Below are positions 26,459-36,613 of a stretch of DNA of 64,000 nt, piece after piece; position 1 is the first letter of the stretch; each line of letters begins with the position of its first letter. Source of the stretch: Shinella fusca (lineage in GTDB: Bacteria > Pseudomonadota > Alphaproteobacteria > Rhizobiales > Rhizobiaceae); NCBI RefSeq assembly GCF_014203155.1, contig NZ_JACHIK010000011.1:1-64000 (forward strand), given 5' to 3'. The notes under the pieces were generated by a model. The model was not told the DNA's origin. It saw nothing but the letters and a program-made list of their open reading frames with translations, and did not search any database. The translations under genes and the position numbers were made by a program.

Positions 26459-27553
26459 TTACTGGCCGGTCACGACCCTGGTCCAGGTCCGGGTGAACAG
26501 ACGCTGCGTCTTGGCATCCAGCGTCGTGTTGGTGAAGAGCTTCTTCAGCGTCGCCTCGTCCGGATAGATCGTCGGATCGTTGATGATATCCGGCGGCAGG
26601 AGGGCCTGCGAAGCCTTGTTGCCGTTGGCGTAGTGGACGTATTCCGTCGACTTGGCGATGACTTCCGGGCGCATGATGTAGTTGAGGAAGGCATGGGCCT
26701 CCTCCACATGCGGCGCGTCGGCCGGGATCGCCATCTGGTCGAACCACATCTGCGTGCCTTCCTTGGGGATGGAATAGCCGAGCTCGACGCCGTTATTGGC
26801 TTCCTCGGCACGGTCGCGCGCCTGGAAGATATCGCCAGACCAGCCGATGGCGATGCAGATATCGCCGTTGGCAAGGCCGTTGATGAATTCGGACGAGTGG
26901 AACTTGCGCACGAAGGGCCGCACCTTCAGGAGCGCCTCCTCGGCCTTGGCGATGTCGTCCGGCTCATGGCTGTCGGGGTTGAGGCCGAGATAGGCGAGCA
27001 CGACCGGAATGATGTCGGTCGGCGAATCCAGCATGTTGATGCCGCAATCCTTCAGCTTTTCGGCATTGGCCGGGTCGAGCAGCACGCTCCAGCTATCGAT
27101 CTGGTCCGTGCCGAGGGCTTCCTTGACCTTGGCCTTGTTGAAGCCGATTCCGATCGTGCCCCACATGTAGTTGATCGAATATTCGTTGCCCGGGTCGAAC
27201 GGCTGCATGCGCTCGGCCACCATGTCCCACATGTTCTTGATGTTCGGCAGCTTGGACTTGTCGAGCTTCTGGTAGACGCCCGCGGCGATCTGGCGCTGGA
27301 GGAAGGTGTTTGTCGGCACGACGACGTCGTAGCCCGTGCCGCCGGCGAGCAGCTTCGTTTCCAGGATCTCGTTGGAATCGTAGACGTCGTAGACGACCTT
27401 GATCCCGGTCTCCTTGGTGAAATCGTCGATGATCGAGCTATCGATATAGTCCGACCAGTTGTAGACGTTCACGACCTTGTCTTCGGCAAAGGCCGCGCCG
27501 GCACCCAGAAATGCACAAAAGGCGGCAGTCGCCAAAAGAGTACGTCTTATCAT
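26459..27553 (-). CDS. potF: Putrescine-binding periplasmic protein PotF
   Basis: A 364-residue solute-binding protein with a signal peptide (about residues 1-23, ending GAAFA). The family motif VNVYNWSDYIDSSIIDDF near the mature N-terminus is typical of PotD/PotF, and the later WSGDIFQA region also fits. It binds putrescine (perhaps spermidine) for PotGHI. GGGAG precedes the start; an in-frame start 25 codons upstream would spoil the signal peptide. A glutamine synthetase-like/FAD oxidoreductase pair at 36.6-39.4 kb would break down the imported putrescine. Confidence 0.94.
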   Translation of the reverse strand: MIRRTLLATAAFCAFLGAGAAFAEDKVVNVYNWSDYIDSSIIDDFTKETGIKVVYDVYDSNEILETKLLAGGTGYDVVVPTNTFLQRQIAAGVYQKLDKSKLPNIKNMWDMVAERMQPFDPGNEYSINYMWGTIGIGFNKAKVKEALGTDQIDSWSVLLDPANAEKLKDCGINMLDSPTDIIPVVLAYLGLNPDSHEPDDIAKAEEALLKVRPFVRKFHSSEFINGLANGDICIAIGWSGDIFQARDRAEEANNGVELGYSIPKEGTQMWFDQMAIPADAPHVEEAHAFLNYIMRPEVIAKSTEYVHYANGNKASQALLPPDIINDPTIYPDEATLKKLFTNTTLDAKTQRLFTRTWTRVVTGQ

Positions 27554-27735
27554 TGATTTATCTCCCAGTTTTTTTGCGGGCCTATACGTTGGCTTGAAGA
27601 ACAGTCGCCGATTATGGAGTTTTTTCAAGAGGCGACAAGCGGCATTCGACGCAACGTAAGGTGAATTTTGATATCACATTGTTCCCATTCCTATCATATT
27701 TGAAACCCTATCCTCGGCGGAAAGCAAGCGGAAAT

Positions 27736-29151
27736 TCACTGGAAGTCGAAAAGGCTGAGGCCGGCGACCATTTCGTCGAGCCCGAGGGGCCGCGTGACGG
27801 GCGGCTCGGCCCTTGCAAGACAGCCCTGCCGCTCGCAGAGCCGGCAGGCCGCCCCCACCGCCACCGCCCCTTCGCGGCGCACCGCCTCGCCATAGACCGT
27901 CTCCTCGGCATGGGTCGCATCGCAGCCGACGAGCAGGGCCGTGCGGCGCACCCGCTCGGCAAAGGTGCCCTGCGGGCCTTCCAGCGTGCGCGAGACCGTG
28001 AGGAAAGCGGCCCCGTCCGGCATCTCCACGCGGTCGACGAGAATCTGGCCGGGCTGGGAGAAGGCGGCATGGACGCCGAGCTTCGGACAGCCGCCGCCGA
28101 AGCGCGCCTGCGGAAACCCTTGTGCGCCCGCCCGGCGGAAGCGGTTGCCGGCATTGTCCGTCTCCAGCATGAAGAAAGGCACGCCCGCCCTGCCCGGCCG
28201 CTGGAGCATGGTGAGCCGGTTCGCCGCCTGCTCGTAGGAGACGCCGAAACGTGCGCGCAGCACGTCGATATCGTAGCGCGCCCGCTGCGCCGCCGCATGG
28301 AACGCCTCGTAGGGCATCATCAGCGCATGGGCGGCATAGCGCGCCAGCTCGAAGCGGGCGATGCGCTTCGCCTCCGCCGTCGAGAAGGCGAGGCGGTCGA
28401 GCTCGGCGAAAATCTCCTCCTGGAGGGCAAGCTGCACTGTCTCCATGGCGACCTCGCGCAGCTGATCGAAGGGCGACAGCCGCTCCGACAGGAAGAGGCG
28501 CATGGAGTGCCGGTCGAAGCGGCGGCGCAGGGTCGGCATCGTGTGGACCGGCAGCAGGCGCACGACGACGCCGTGCTCCTTGCGCAGCCACCCCTTCAGG
28601 GCGCCGGCAAGCTCGTCGCCGGGCGAGAGCGCGGCGTAAAAACGCTCCGCCGCCTCGTCGATGGCCGCGAAATAGTTAGGGCGGCTTTCCAGCTTGTCGC
28701 GCACCTCGTCCATCGGCAGCAGCGTACCCGATAGCGTCGTCGCATGGCCCTCGCGAGCGAGGAGATCGGCAAGGTCGGTGAGGCGCGCGGCCTGTTCGCG
28801 ATAGGCGCGGTAGAGCTTGACGATGCCGCTCGCCACGTTCGGCGCGGCATCGGCAATCTCCACCAGTTCGTGATCGCCCGGCAGCTCGCCGGCAAGCAGC
28901 GGATCGGCGAAGACCTCGCGGAGCTGGCGCGCATGGCCGGCGCTCTCGCCCTGCAGGTCGTCGAGATCGACCTTGTAGACGGAGGCAAGGCGCAGCAGGA
29001 GCTGCACGGTCAGCGGGCGCTGGTTGCGCTCGATGAGGTTGAGATAGGACGGCGAGATCGACAGGCCCTCGGCCATCGCCGTCTGGGTGAGGCCGAGCGC
29101 ATTGCGGATGCGCCGGACCTTCGGGCCGGCAAAGATCTTGTTCTCCGCCAT
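27736..29151 (-). CDS. XRE-family short-chain acyl regulator (ScfR/RamB-type)
   Basis: A 471-residue regulator: N-terminal XRE helix-turn-helix ([34 protein letters not shown]), a central ImmA/IrrE-like (DUF955) domain with [20 protein letters not shown], and a C-terminal short-chain acyl (DUF2083) domain with several cysteines ([17 protein letters not shown]). Proteins of this group (RamB, PrpR/ScfR) sense short-chain acyl-CoA and control glyoxylate or propionate genes. It is divergent from aceA, which it probably regulates. Confidence 0.9.
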   Translation of the reverse strand: MAENKIFAGPKVRRIRNALGLTQTAMAEGLSISPSYLNLIERNQRPLTVQLLLRLASVYKVDLDDLQGESAGHARQLREVFADPLLAGELPGDHELVEIADAAPNVASGIVKLYRAYREQAARLTDLADLLAREGHATTLSGTLLPMDEVRDKLESRPNYFAAIDEAAERFYAALSPGDELAGALKGWLRKEHGVVVRLLPVHTMPTLRRRFDRHSMRLFLSERLSPFDQLREVAMETVQLALQEEIFAELDRLAFSTAEAKRIARFELARYAAHALMMPYEAFHAAAQRARYDIDVLRARFGVSYEQAANRLTMLQRPGRAGVPFFMLETDNAGNRFRRAGAQGFPQARFGGGCPKLGVHAAFSQPGQILVDRVEMPDGAAFLTVSRTLEGPQGTFAERVRRTALLVGCDATHAEETVYGEAVRREGAVAVGAACRLCERQGCLARAEPPVTRPLGLDEMVAGLSLFDFQ

Positions 29152-29191
29152 CTGTCAAATCCTTTACGGCACCGGCAGGACTGTCAATTTT

Positions 29192-29307
29192 ACAATATTT
29201 ACTTTTTTACAGAGCCGACTTGTCAAAGGCAAGACATCGTTACTCGATTATCCCGCTGGTTTTCCGGTTTCCCGTCGCATTATTGTGCGCTGCGATGTAA
29301 ATACTGT
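29192..29307. promoter_or_regulatory. Inverted 11-base motif pair upstream of aceA
   Basis: ACAATATTTAC at 29192-29202 and its near inverse GTAAATACTGT at 29297-29307 (one mismatch) flank the divergent promoter region, 105 bases (about ten helical turns) apart. They are candidate binding sites for the divergent ScfR/RamB-type regulator. Confidence 0.45.
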
Positions 29308-29370
29308 CACATGAAATCGGGCAGCCAAACGAGCCTGTTCCGATCCCGAGACATCGCAGCGGAGGATATC

Positions 29371-30660
29371 ATGACCGATTTTTACAACCTCGTTCCCGGC
29401 GCACCGAAGGGCCGTTTCGACGGCATCGAGCGCCCCTATACGGCCGAGACCGTCGAGAAGCTGCGCGGCTCGGTCCAGATCCGCCACACGCTGGCGGAGA
29501 ACGGCGCGAACCGGCTGTGGAAGCTGATCCATGAGGAGGATTTCGTCAACGCGCTCGGCGCGCTCTCGGGCAACCAGGCCATGCAGATGGTCCGCGCCGG
29601 CCTGAAGGCGATCTATCTCTCGGGCTGGCAGGTCGCCGCCGACGCCAACACGGCCTCGGCCATGTATCCCGACCAGTCGCTCTATCCGGCGAACGCCGCG
29701 CCGGAGCTTGCCAAGCGCATCAACCGCACGCTCCAGCGCGCCGACCAGATCGAGACGGCGGAAGGCAACGGCCTTTCGGTCGACACCTGGTTCGCACCGA
29801 TCGTCGCCGACGCGGAAGCCGGCTTCGGCGGCCCGCTCAACGCCTTCGAGATCATGAAGGCCTTCATCGAGGCGGGCGCCGCCGGCGTCCATTTCGAGGA
29901 CCAGCTCGCGTCGGAGAAGAAGTGCGGCCATCTCGGCGGCAAGGTCCTGATCCCGACCGCCGCCCATATCCGCAACCTCGACGCCGCGCGCCTTGCCGCC
30001 GACGTCATGGGCGTTCCGACGCTGATCGTCGCCCGCACGGATGCCGAGGCTGCAAAGCTTCTCACCTCCGACATCGACGAGCGCGACCAGCCTTTCGTCG
30101 ACAAGGAGAGGGGCCGCACGGTCGAGGGCTTCTATCAGGTCCGGAACGGCATCGAGCCCTGCATTGCCCGCGCCATCTCCTATGCGCCGCACTGCGACCT
30201 CATCTGGATGGAGACCGGCAAGCCGGACCTCGAACAGGCGCGCAAATTCGCCGAGGCCGTGCACAAGGCCCATCCCGGCAAGCTGCTCGCCTACAATTGC
30301 TCGCCCTCGTTCAACTGGAAGAAGAACCTCGACGACGCGACGATCGCAAAGTTCCAGCGGGAGCTGGGTGCGATGGGCTATAAGTTCCAGTTCATCACGC
30401 TCGCCGGCTTCCACCAGTTGAACTATGGCATGTTCGAGCTCGCCCGCGGCTACAAGGACCGCCAGATGGCCGCCTATTCCGAGTTGCAGGAGGCCGAGTT
30501 CGCCGCCGAGATCAACGGCTACACCGCGACGAAGCACCAGCGCGAGGTCGGCACCGGCTATTTCGACGCCGTCTCCATGGCCATCACCGGCGGCCAGTCC
30601 TCGACCACCGCCATGCACGAATCGACCGAGCACGAGCAGTTCCGCCCGGCCGCAGAATAA
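29371..30660 (+). CDS. aceA: Isocitrate lyase
   Basis: A 429-residue enzyme that splits isocitrate to glyoxylate and succinate, the first step of the glyoxylate shunt needed for growth on acetate, fatty acids or PHB-derived C2 units. The catalytic loop KKCGHLGGK (nucleophile Cys185), [10 protein letters not shown]-like metal site ([13 protein letters not shown]) and NCSPSFNW are present. GGAGG precedes the start. The regulator gene is divergent and a small unknown gene follows 46 bases downstream. Confidence 0.96.
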   Translation: MTDFYNLVPGAPKGRFDGIERPYTAETVEKLRGSVQIRHTLAENGANRLWKLIHEEDFVNALGALSGNQAMQMVRAGLKAIYLSGWQVAADANTASAMYPDQSLYPANAAPELAKRINRTLQRADQIETAEGNGLSVDTWFAPIVADAEAGFGGPLNAFEIMKAFIEAGAAGVHFEDQLASEKKCGHLGGKVLIPTAAHIRNLDAARLAADVMGVPTLIVARTDAEAAKLLTSDIDERDQPFVDKERGRTVEGFYQVRNGIEPCIARAISYAPHCDLIWMETGKPDLEQARKFAEAVHKAHPGKLLAYNCSPSFNWKKNLDDATIAKFQRELGAMGYKFQFITLAGFHQLNYGMFELARGYKDRQMAAYSELQEAEFAAEINGYTATKHQREVGTGYFDAVSMAITGGQSSTTAMHESTEHEQFRPAAE

Positions 30661-30706
30661 TCCGCCCAGGACCTTCAAGAACCCCGCTCAAAAGAGGAGA
30701 AATGCC

Positions 30707-30946
30707 ATGACAGTCCAGACCCGCGTCAAGGAACGGGCGGAGGAACAGGCCTCCGCCATGACCCCCGACCAGCAGGCCATGATCCGCATGGTCGCCAACG
30801 ACCTGCACCGCCTCAACCAGTCCGTCATGAAGGCGGTGGAGGCCGGCGTCTCGGTCGAGCTCGTCCGCTCCGCCCGCCACCACGGCGGAGAGGGCAACTG
30901 GGGCGACCTGCTGATCCCCGTGATCGTGACGCAGGGCCGCGGCTGA
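30707..30946 (+). CDS. Small conserved protein downstream of aceA
   Basis: A 79-residue soluble protein that I recognise only as a small gene often found after aceA in rhizobia. It has a central helical segment (QQAMIRMVANDLHRLNQSVMKAVEAG) and an acidic/glycine-rich end. AGAGGAGAAA precedes the start. The short gap after aceA and the terminator behind it suggest cotranscription with aceA. Function unknown. Confidence 0.75.
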   Translation: MTVQTRVKERAEEQASAMTPDQQAMIRMVANDLHRLNQSVMKAVEAGVSVELVRSARHHGGEGNWGDLLIPVIVTQGRG

Positions 30947-30970
30947 CGGCGCAATCTCCAGTCAAGTCGG

Positions 30971-30998
30971 AATCCCCGGCGTTCCCTGCGCCGGGGAT
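30971..30998. terminator. Bidirectional terminator after the aceA unit
   Basis: An 11-base-pair stem (AATCCCCGGCG / CGCCGGGGATT) with TTTTC on the plus strand, between convergent genes. Confidence 0.8.
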
Positions 30999-31000
30999 TT

Positions 31001-31873
31001 TCACGTCCGGCTCGGCCGCCTGCCGGCAAAGAGATCGGCATGGCTTTTCAGCAGCCGGAACAGCCTGTCGGAAACCGTGCGGATGTCGCGCCGGTGCCGG
31101 TCCTCGCCGTTGGCGACGATCCATTGATGGTGGCGCAGGCCGCGGATCTCCTCGCCCGCCCGCTCCAGTCCCGGATCGAGATCGCCGACGAAGCAGGGCA
31201 GCACGGCCTGCCCCGCCCCGGCACGCGCAAGATCGAGCAGCGAGCGCGGGCGGGTGACCGTGACGGCGATCGCACCCGCCGCCTGCTCCTGCGGCCAGCG
31301 CAGATAGGCCGAGACCGCATCTTCCGACGATACCGCGAGCCAGCGGCCGGCAAGCGCCTCACCGGTATTGCGGCGCCGATAGGCCGCATAGGCCACCTCA
31401 CCGGCATGGCGGCTGATGAGGCCCGGTTCCGTCGGCTCGACGGCGCGCACGCCGATATCCACTTCGCGATGGGCAAGCGTCGCCCGGCGCTCGGAGACGG
31501 AGAGATCGAGCCGGAACGGATCGCGCTCCGTGCAGACGGCCGCGATGTTCTCGCAGACGAGCCAGGTGACCCAGGTGCCGGCCATCAGCCGCACGGTGGT
31601 CGTCCCCTGCCCCTCCTGCCGCCAGCTTTCGACGCCGCGCGCGACGGCCTCCATGCCGAGCAGCCGGTCGAACAGGGCCTGCCCTTCCGCCGTCAGCCGG
31701 TAGCCCGTCTGGCTGCGCAGGAAGAGCGGCCGGCCAATCGCCTCCTCCAGATGCAGCACGCGCCGCCCGACGGTCGCCGGGCTGAGGCCCGAGGCCTCGG
31801 CGGCGCCGGTGAGCCCGCCATGGCGGGCGACTTCCAGGAAGATGCGGTAGCTTTCCCAAGACATGTCTTTCAT
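31001..31873 (-). CDS. LysR family transcriptional regulator
   Basis: A 290-residue LysR-type regulator with helix-turn-helix (YRIFLEVARHGGLTGAAEASGL, ATVGRRVLHLEEAI) and a C-terminal effector domain. Two close in-frame ATG codons (31873 and 31864) are possible starts; neither has a strong ribosome-binding site. It is divergent from a 49-codon gene with an excellent ribosome-binding site, which is its likeliest target. Effector unknown. Confidence 0.87.
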   Translation of the reverse strand: MKDMSWESYRIFLEVARHGGLTGAAEASGLSPATVGRRVLHLEEAIGRPLFLRSQTGYRLTAEGQALFDRLLGMEAVARGVESWRQEGQGTTTVRLMAGTWVTWLVCENIAAVCTERDPFRLDLSVSERRATLAHREVDIGVRAVEPTEPGLISRHAGEVAYAAYRRRNTGEALAGRWLAVSSEDAVSAYLRWPQEQAAGAIAVTVTRPRSLLDLARAGAGQAVLPCFVGDLDPGLERAGEEIRGLRHHQWIVANGEDRHRRDIRTVSDRLFRLLKSHADLFAGRRPSRT

Positions 31874-31890
31874 CAATGAAAAACATAGTC

Positions 31891-31919
31891 CGGATTTCGC
31901 CGTTCGTGAACCCGGATTT
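31891..31919. promoter_or_regulatory. Direct repeats between the LysR gene and the 49-residue gene
   Basis: CGGATTT occurs at 31891-31897 and 31913-31919, 22 bases (two helical turns) apart, with GTTCGTGAAC between them. This is a plausible LysR binding region; weak evidence. Confidence 0.3.
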
Positions 31920-32018
31920 GAACGATAGTCTTTTCCCGCAAACCCAAACGACCGATGCCGGCTCCAGCCTTCGCGCCACACCGCGCCCCGGCTTGCCGCG
32001 TCCTTGAAGGAGACAGAC

Positions 32019-32168
32019 ATGCAGGACATGTTCGCCCTTGCCATGCTCTTCGAGCTTTCGCAGAAGAACCGCCAACGCCGCCCGCGGGAATTCGACCATC
32101 TCTCCCGCAAGCCGTCGCTCGCCGCCCGGCTCCGCCGCCTGTTCGGCGCCTTGCGCGCGCAGAAATGA
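32019..32168 (+). CDS. 49-residue protein of unknown function
   Basis: A short gene with the sequence GAAGGAGACAGAC directly before its ATG. It encodes a hydrophobic N-terminal helix (MFALAMLFELS) followed by a very basic region (QKNRQRRPRE, then RKPSLAARLRRLFGALRAQK). It could be a membrane-surface peptide or a small nucleic-acid-binding protein. It is divergent from a LysR gene and followed immediately by a terminator, so it looks like a complete, regulated transcription unit. I do not recognise a family. Confidence 0.6.
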   Translation: MQDMFALAMLFELSQKNRQRRPREFDHLSRKPSLAARLRRLFGALRAQK

Positions 32169-32170
32169 AA

Positions 32171-32194
32171 AGGCCCGGCATCGCTGCCGGGCCT
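32171..32194. terminator. Bidirectional terminator between the 49-residue gene and the chemoreceptor gene
   Basis: A 10-base-pair stem (AGGCCCGGCA / TGCCGGGCCT) a few bases after the stop codon at 32168. The minus-strand side ends in TTTTC. Confidence 0.8.
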
Positions 32195-32216
32195 CTCTTC
32201 GGTTCGAAAGCGTCTG

Positions 32217-34739
32217 TCAGGCCGCGCGGTGCATCGACTGTTCGTCGGCGTCCAGGCGGAACTGCTCGACCAGCATCATCAGCGTGTCGGCGTCACCGGC
32301 GAGCTTGCGGCTCGCGGCCGTCGTCAGGTCGACCATCGAGGCGTTCTGCTGGGTCATCTGGTCCATCTGGTTGACGGAGCCGTTGACTTCCTGGAGCGCT
32401 GCCGCCTGGTCGCGGCTTGCCGTCGCCATCATGTCCACATGCTGGCTGACGGTGACGATCTGCTGGCTGATGGAGGCAAGCACCGCGCCCGTCTCCTGCA
32501 CCAGATGCGCGCCGGCGCTGACCTCGCTCGTCGACTTCTCGATGAGGCCCTTGATCTCGCGGGCGGCGCTTGCCGAACGCTGGGCAAGCTCGCGCACTTC
32601 CTGCGCGACGACGGCAAAGCCCTTGCCCGCCTCGCCGGCGCGGGCGGCCTCGATGCCGGCGTTGAGCGCGAGCAGGTTGGTCTGGAAGGCGATATCGTCG
32701 ATCACCTCGATGATCTGCTCGATCTGGCGCGAGGCACCCTCGATGCGGCCCATGGCGGCGATCGCGTTGTTGACGACGTCGGCGGAGCTGTCGGCGCTGC
32801 GCTTGGTCGTGCCGACGACGAGGTTCGCCTCATGCGCCCGCTCGGCGGAGGAGCGGACGGTCGCGGTGATCTCCTCGACCGCGGCGGCCGTCTCCTCGAG
32901 CGAGGAGGCCTGCGATTCGGTGCGCTTGGAAAGCGCATCGGCCGATTGCAGCATATCCGCGCCGCTGCGCTGGATCGACAGCGCGTTGGTGCGGATCTGG
33001 CCCATCGTGTCCTGAAGGCGCACGAGCGAGACGTTGAAGTCCTGGCGGAGTTGTTCGAGGCGGCCGGTGAAGGGCGTCTCGATCTGGCGCGACAGGTCGC
33101 CCTGCGCAAGGCGGCCGAGGCCGGCGGCAAGCGCATTGACGGCGAAGTCGATCTGCTGGTCGAGGCTCTGCTTCTCCGCGTCGTTGCGGGCGCGTTCGGC
33201 TTCGGCGGCGGCGCGCTGCTGCTCGCTTTCGGCCTCGATGCGGATCTTCGACAGGGCGTTCTCCTTGAAGACGCCGAGCGCCCTTGCCATGTCGCCGATC
33301 TCGTCGGCGCGGCCTTCGCCGGAAATGCCGGTGTCGAGGAAGCCGTCGGCCAGGCGGCGCATGGCGCCGGTGATCTGGCCGATCGGGCCCTTCAGCGTCA
33401 GCACCAGCGCGATGCCGGCGAGGACGGCGATGGCGGCACCGGCGACGGTGGCGAAGACGGAGACCTGGTTGGCCTTTTCGCGCTCGGTGCCGGCGCTCGT
33501 CTTCTGCTCTTCGGCGAACTGGCTGAGAAGGTTCCAGATCGTGTCGATGGACTGGCCGGCGGCCTCGAAATCGGCGGCGCGCTGCGTGCTGATCTCGACC
33601 AGCGAGGCGCTGTCGGCGTCGATCCGCTCGAGCATCGGCTTCAGCGTCTCGTCCAGCTTGTCGAAGAACGGCAGGCCGCTGGCGCTGCCGCGCAGGCCGT
33701 TCATGTCGATGCCGAGCATCGAGACGTAGCCGAGCAGCTTGGTGCGGTTCTCCGCCGATGTCTGGCCGAGGAAGCGCGCGGCGGCGACCTTGATCTCGTC
33801 GATGGAGGACACCAGCTTGCGCGTGGAGCCGAGGATCGCCTCGGACTTGATGATCGGCGCGTCGAGCTCGCTGAAGATGCGGGTGGCATCGCGCATCTTC
33901 TGGGCGGCCGCGCTCTGGAGCTGGATGGCGACCTGGCGGAAGCGGTTCACCCGCCGGGCGATTTCCGGCACGGTGACGGAAGCCGGATCGGTGGAGGACA
34001 GGAAGCCGCCCATCTCGTCGATCGTGTTGCGGATGGTAATCGAGATGACCTTCTGGCTCTTCGGCAGGATCGACGAGATGGAGCGCTCGGTCTTCGAGAT
34101 GAGCGGATAGCGTTCCTTGGCGACCTTGAGCTGGTCGTCCGGCGTCGCGCCGCGGCTGAAGTCGGTCAGCAGCTCGGAGAAGAACTTGCTGGCATTGGTC
34201 AGGCGTTCGGCCTCGCGCAGCATGCTCTTTGCGGAATTCTCGTTCTGCCGCACCTCGCGCTGGAGCTTGGTCGCCTCATCGAGGACCTTGACCTGCTCGG
34301 CGCCGAGGGCCGTCAGGGTCTTGCCCATCGCCGCGTGCAGGCTGGCCTCGTTGACGTAGAGCGACCAGAGCCCGTCCATGCGCGCCTCGATGCCCTTGGT
34401 CTGGGTCTGGGCGTCCATCAGCTTGGACTTGTCTGCGTCGGGGGCAAGGCCGTCCATGGTGGACTGGAGGACGGCGACCTGCGCCTTCAACTGGCCGTGC
34501 ACGGCGTCGCGGCTTTCCTCGCTGGTGTTCTGCAGGAAGCGGTTCATGCCCGCATAGACGTCCTTGAAGCCGTTGAGCGACTGGAGGACGCTGTTGGAAA
34601 TCTCCATTCGGCCCTGCAGGAGGCCGGAGGCGTAAAGCCCGGTGAAGCCCACGGCGCAGATGCTGAGCACGAAGGGCAGGATGAACACCAGAACCTTGGT
34701 CTGGATCTTGAAGCGCGCGAGAATCCTGTCGATGAACAT
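32217..34739 (-). CDS. mcpZ: Methyl-accepting chemotaxis protein with large sensor region
   Basis: An 840-residue chemoreceptor. A first membrane helix (about 13-36) is followed by a periplasmic region of nearly 390 residues, rich in helices, that is much longer than the usual 150-residue four-helix bundle. A second helix (about 427-448) leads to HAMP-like segments and the cytoplasmic signalling domain with the conserved hairpin tip ([27 protein letters not shown] region). It signals to CheA through CheW. No che gene is adjacent. The name rests on gene order as I remember it from S. meliloti (aceA, LysR, mcpZ). Ligand unknown. Confidence 0.85.
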   Translation of the reverse strand: MFIDRILARFKIQTKVLVFILPFVLSICAVGFTGLYASGLLQGRMEISNSVLQSLNGFKDVYAGMNRFLQNTSEESRDAVHGQLKAQVAVLQSTMDGLAPDADKSKLMDAQTQTKGIEARMDGLWSLYVNEASLHAAMGKTLTALGAEQVKVLDEATKLQREVRQNENSAKSMLREAERLTNASKFFSELLTDFSRGATPDDQLKVAKERYPLISKTERSISSILPKSQKVISITIRNTIDEMGGFLSSTDPASVTVPEIARRVNRFRQVAIQLQSAAAQKMRDATRIFSELDAPIIKSEAILGSTRKLVSSIDEIKVAAARFLGQTSAENRTKLLGYVSMLGIDMNGLRGSASGLPFFDKLDETLKPMLERIDADSASLVEISTQRAADFEAAGQSIDTIWNLLSQFAEEQKTSAGTEREKANQVSVFATVAGAAIAVLAGIALVLTLKGPIGQITGAMRRLADGFLDTGISGEGRADEIGDMARALGVFKENALSKIRIEAESEQQRAAAEAERARNDAEKQSLDQQIDFAVNALAAGLGRLAQGDLSRQIETPFTGRLEQLRQDFNVSLVRLQDTMGQIRTNALSIQRSGADMLQSADALSKRTESQASSLEETAAAVEEITATVRSSAERAHEANLVVGTTKRSADSSADVVNNAIAAMGRIEGASRQIEQIIEVIDDIAFQTNLLALNAGIEAARAGEAGKGFAVVAQEVRELAQRSASAAREIKGLIEKSTSEVSAGAHLVQETGAVLASISQQIVTVSQHVDMMATASRDQAAALQEVNGSVNQMDQMTQQNASMVDLTTAASRKLAGDADTLMMLVEQFRLDADEQSMHRAA

Positions 34740-34977
34740 GATGGACTATCCGTTGTCGGCGCTCTCCACCCCTGCCCGTTGCGGGCCTCCCCAGGATGCG
34801 GACGCCGGATTACCGACATCATGCGGCCGCAATGCCGCGTATCCGGGGGAGCAATCATTGCCTGCCGCGTCGTCAACCCTCATGGGGACGCGGCATCCGG
34901 AACCCTATCGGCGGATCATCGGCGGCAATCTTTAAAATTCCCTCACCGTTTAAACCGATTTATGACAATGGAACGCC

Positions 34978-35115
34978 TCAGAGCGCCAGAACGGCGAGCA
35001 GCGCAAGGAGGCTCGCGGCAAGCGTGCAGTTGGCGGCAAGGGCGATAAGGCGGCGGCGGTTTTCCGCGGCGGCGGCAACGGCGATGGCGCGGGCGGGACG
35101 ACGGCTTGCAGGCAT
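34978..35115 (-). CDS. 45-residue single-helix membrane protein
   Basis: A short gene with AAGGAG well placed before its ATG. The protein has an Arg-rich cytoplasmic start (PASRRPARAIAV), a basic middle (AENRRRL) and a C-terminal hydrophobic helix (LAASLLALLAVLAL) reaching the last residue. That layout suggests a tail-anchored inner-membrane micropeptide. Flanked by about 150-240 bases of noncoding sequence on each side. No family recognised; the coding call depends on the ribosome-binding site and clean composition. Confidence 0.5.
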   Translation of the reverse strand: MPASRRPARAIAVAAAAENRRRLIALAANCTLAASLLALLAVLAL

Positions 35116-35264
35116 GCGGCGATACTCCTTACACGATCGGGGCAACCCGGTGATCCGGTCAGCCGGCCTACATCATGTTGTCTCCGCCCCGCGGCGGAAA
35201 TGCCGACATGAGGGGAGCATCCGCCCCGAGGTCTTAAAGGACGGTAAAGAGGGACCCCGCGCTT

Positions 35265-36446
35265 TCAGGCGTCCTCGCCGGCCGCATGGCCGGAGGCCCA
35301 GGCCCATTGGAAATTGTAGCCGCCGAGCCAGCCCGTCACATCCACCGCCTCGCCGATGAAATAAAGGCCCGACACCGCCTTTGCCGCCATGCTGCGGGAA
35401 TCGAGCGCGGCCGTATCGACGCCGCCGAGCGTGACTTCCGCCGTGCGATAGCCTTCCGAACCCGGCGGGCGGAAGCGCCAGTCGCGCAGCTTCTGCACCA
35501 GCGCCTCGATGCGCCGGCCCGGCTGTTCGGCAAGCGGCCCGTCGATGCCGAGCTCGGTGACGAGAAGCTGCGCCAGCTTCTTCGGCATGTGGTCGGCCAG
35601 TACCGTCTGCACGGCCTGCCGGCCGTTTTCCTTGCGGGCCGCGGCGATGACGGCGGCGAAGTCGACGTCCGGGCGGATATGCAGCGCGATCTCCTCGCCC
35701 TCGCGCCAATAGGAGGAGATCTGCAGGATGGCGGGGCCGCTGAGGCCGCGATGGGTGAAGAGCGCCGCCTCGCGGAATTCCGTCCTGCCGTGCCGGGCGA
35801 CGACGTCCACCGAAACGCCCGGCAGGCCCTCATGGGCGGCGAGCGTCGCCGGGTCGAGCGTCAGCGGCACGAGGCCGGCACGGGTTTCCGTCACCGGCAG
35901 GGCGAACTGCTCGGCGATGCGATAGGCAAAGCCGGTCGCGCCCATCTTCGGGATCGACTTGCCGCCGGTGGCGATGACCAGCGACGCGGCCTCCACCGCA
36001 CCATGCTCCGTGACGACGCGGAAGGCGTGGCCGTCGTGCTCGACGGAGGCGACGGGCGTCGAAAGGCGCAATTCCGCGCCTGCCGCCTTCATCTCGGCGA
36101 GCAGCATGGCGATGATGTCCTTCGCCGAATTGTCGCAGAAGAGCTGGCCCAGCGTCTTCTCGTGCCAGGGAATGCGGTGGCGCTCGACGAGGTCGAGGAA
36201 ATCGCGCGGGGTATAGCGGGCGAGCGCGGACTTGGCGAAATGCGGATTGGCCGAGAGGAAGTTCTTCGGCCCGGCATGGATATTGGTGAAGTTGCAGCGC
36301 CCGCCGCCGGAAATGCGGATCTTCTCGCCGGGCGCGCGGGCGTGGTCGAGGACGAGCACGCGGCGGCCGCGCCTGCCTGCCGCGATGGCGCACATCATGC
36401 CCGCCGCGCCTGCCCCGATGATGACGACGTCCCGCCGTTCCGCCAC
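35265..36446 (-). CDS. HI0933/BaiN family FAD-dependent flavoprotein
   Basis: A 393-residue flavoprotein with an N-terminal FAD-binding fold (VVIIGAGAAGMMCAIAAGRRG), the family motif GEKIRISGGGRCNFTN, LVIATGGKSIPKMGATG, and the C-terminal GLYFIGEAVDVTGWLGGYNFQWAWASG. Length equals that of HI0933/YhiN proteins, putative NAD(P)/FAD oxidoreductases of unclear substrate. It starts at a GTG (36446) preceded by GGGGATCGG. Confidence 0.9.
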   Translation of the reverse strand: MAERRDVVIIGAGAAGMMCAIAAGRRGRRVLVLDHARAPGEKIRISGGGRCNFTNIHAGPKNFLSANPHFAKSALARYTPRDFLDLVERHRIPWHEKTLGQLFCDNSAKDIIAMLLAEMKAAGAELRLSTPVASVEHDGHAFRVVTEHGAVEAASLVIATGGKSIPKMGATGFAYRIAEQFALPVTETRAGLVPLTLDPATLAAHEGLPGVSVDVVARHGRTEFREAALFTHRGLSGPAILQISSYWREGEEIALHIRPDVDFAAVIAAARKENGRQAVQTVLADHMPKKLAQLLVTELGIDGPLAEQPGRRIEALVQKLRDWRFRPPGSEGYRTAEVTLGGVDTAALDSRSMAAKAVSGLYFIGEAVDVTGWLGGYNFQWAWASGHAAGEDA

Positions 36447-36613
36447 GTATCCGATCCCCGTTTGCCGCCTTCCTTTCGGCCATCGGAAAAGAAAGTCAAC
36501 CGGCGCCTGGCGCACAAATTCCTGAAAAATCGCGTTTTCTACCCCCGGGGGGGAGCTAGCCAAGGGCTCAACTCCGTCTATGATGGTTCATCTTCAACCA
36601 AACCCGGTGTGTC

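Noticed and set aside
36540-36556. CCCCCGGGGGGG tract before the glutamine synthetase-like gene as an attachment site or slippage locus
   Set aside because: It is a short homopolymeric palindrome in a noncoding gap without flanking repeats; no evidence for function.
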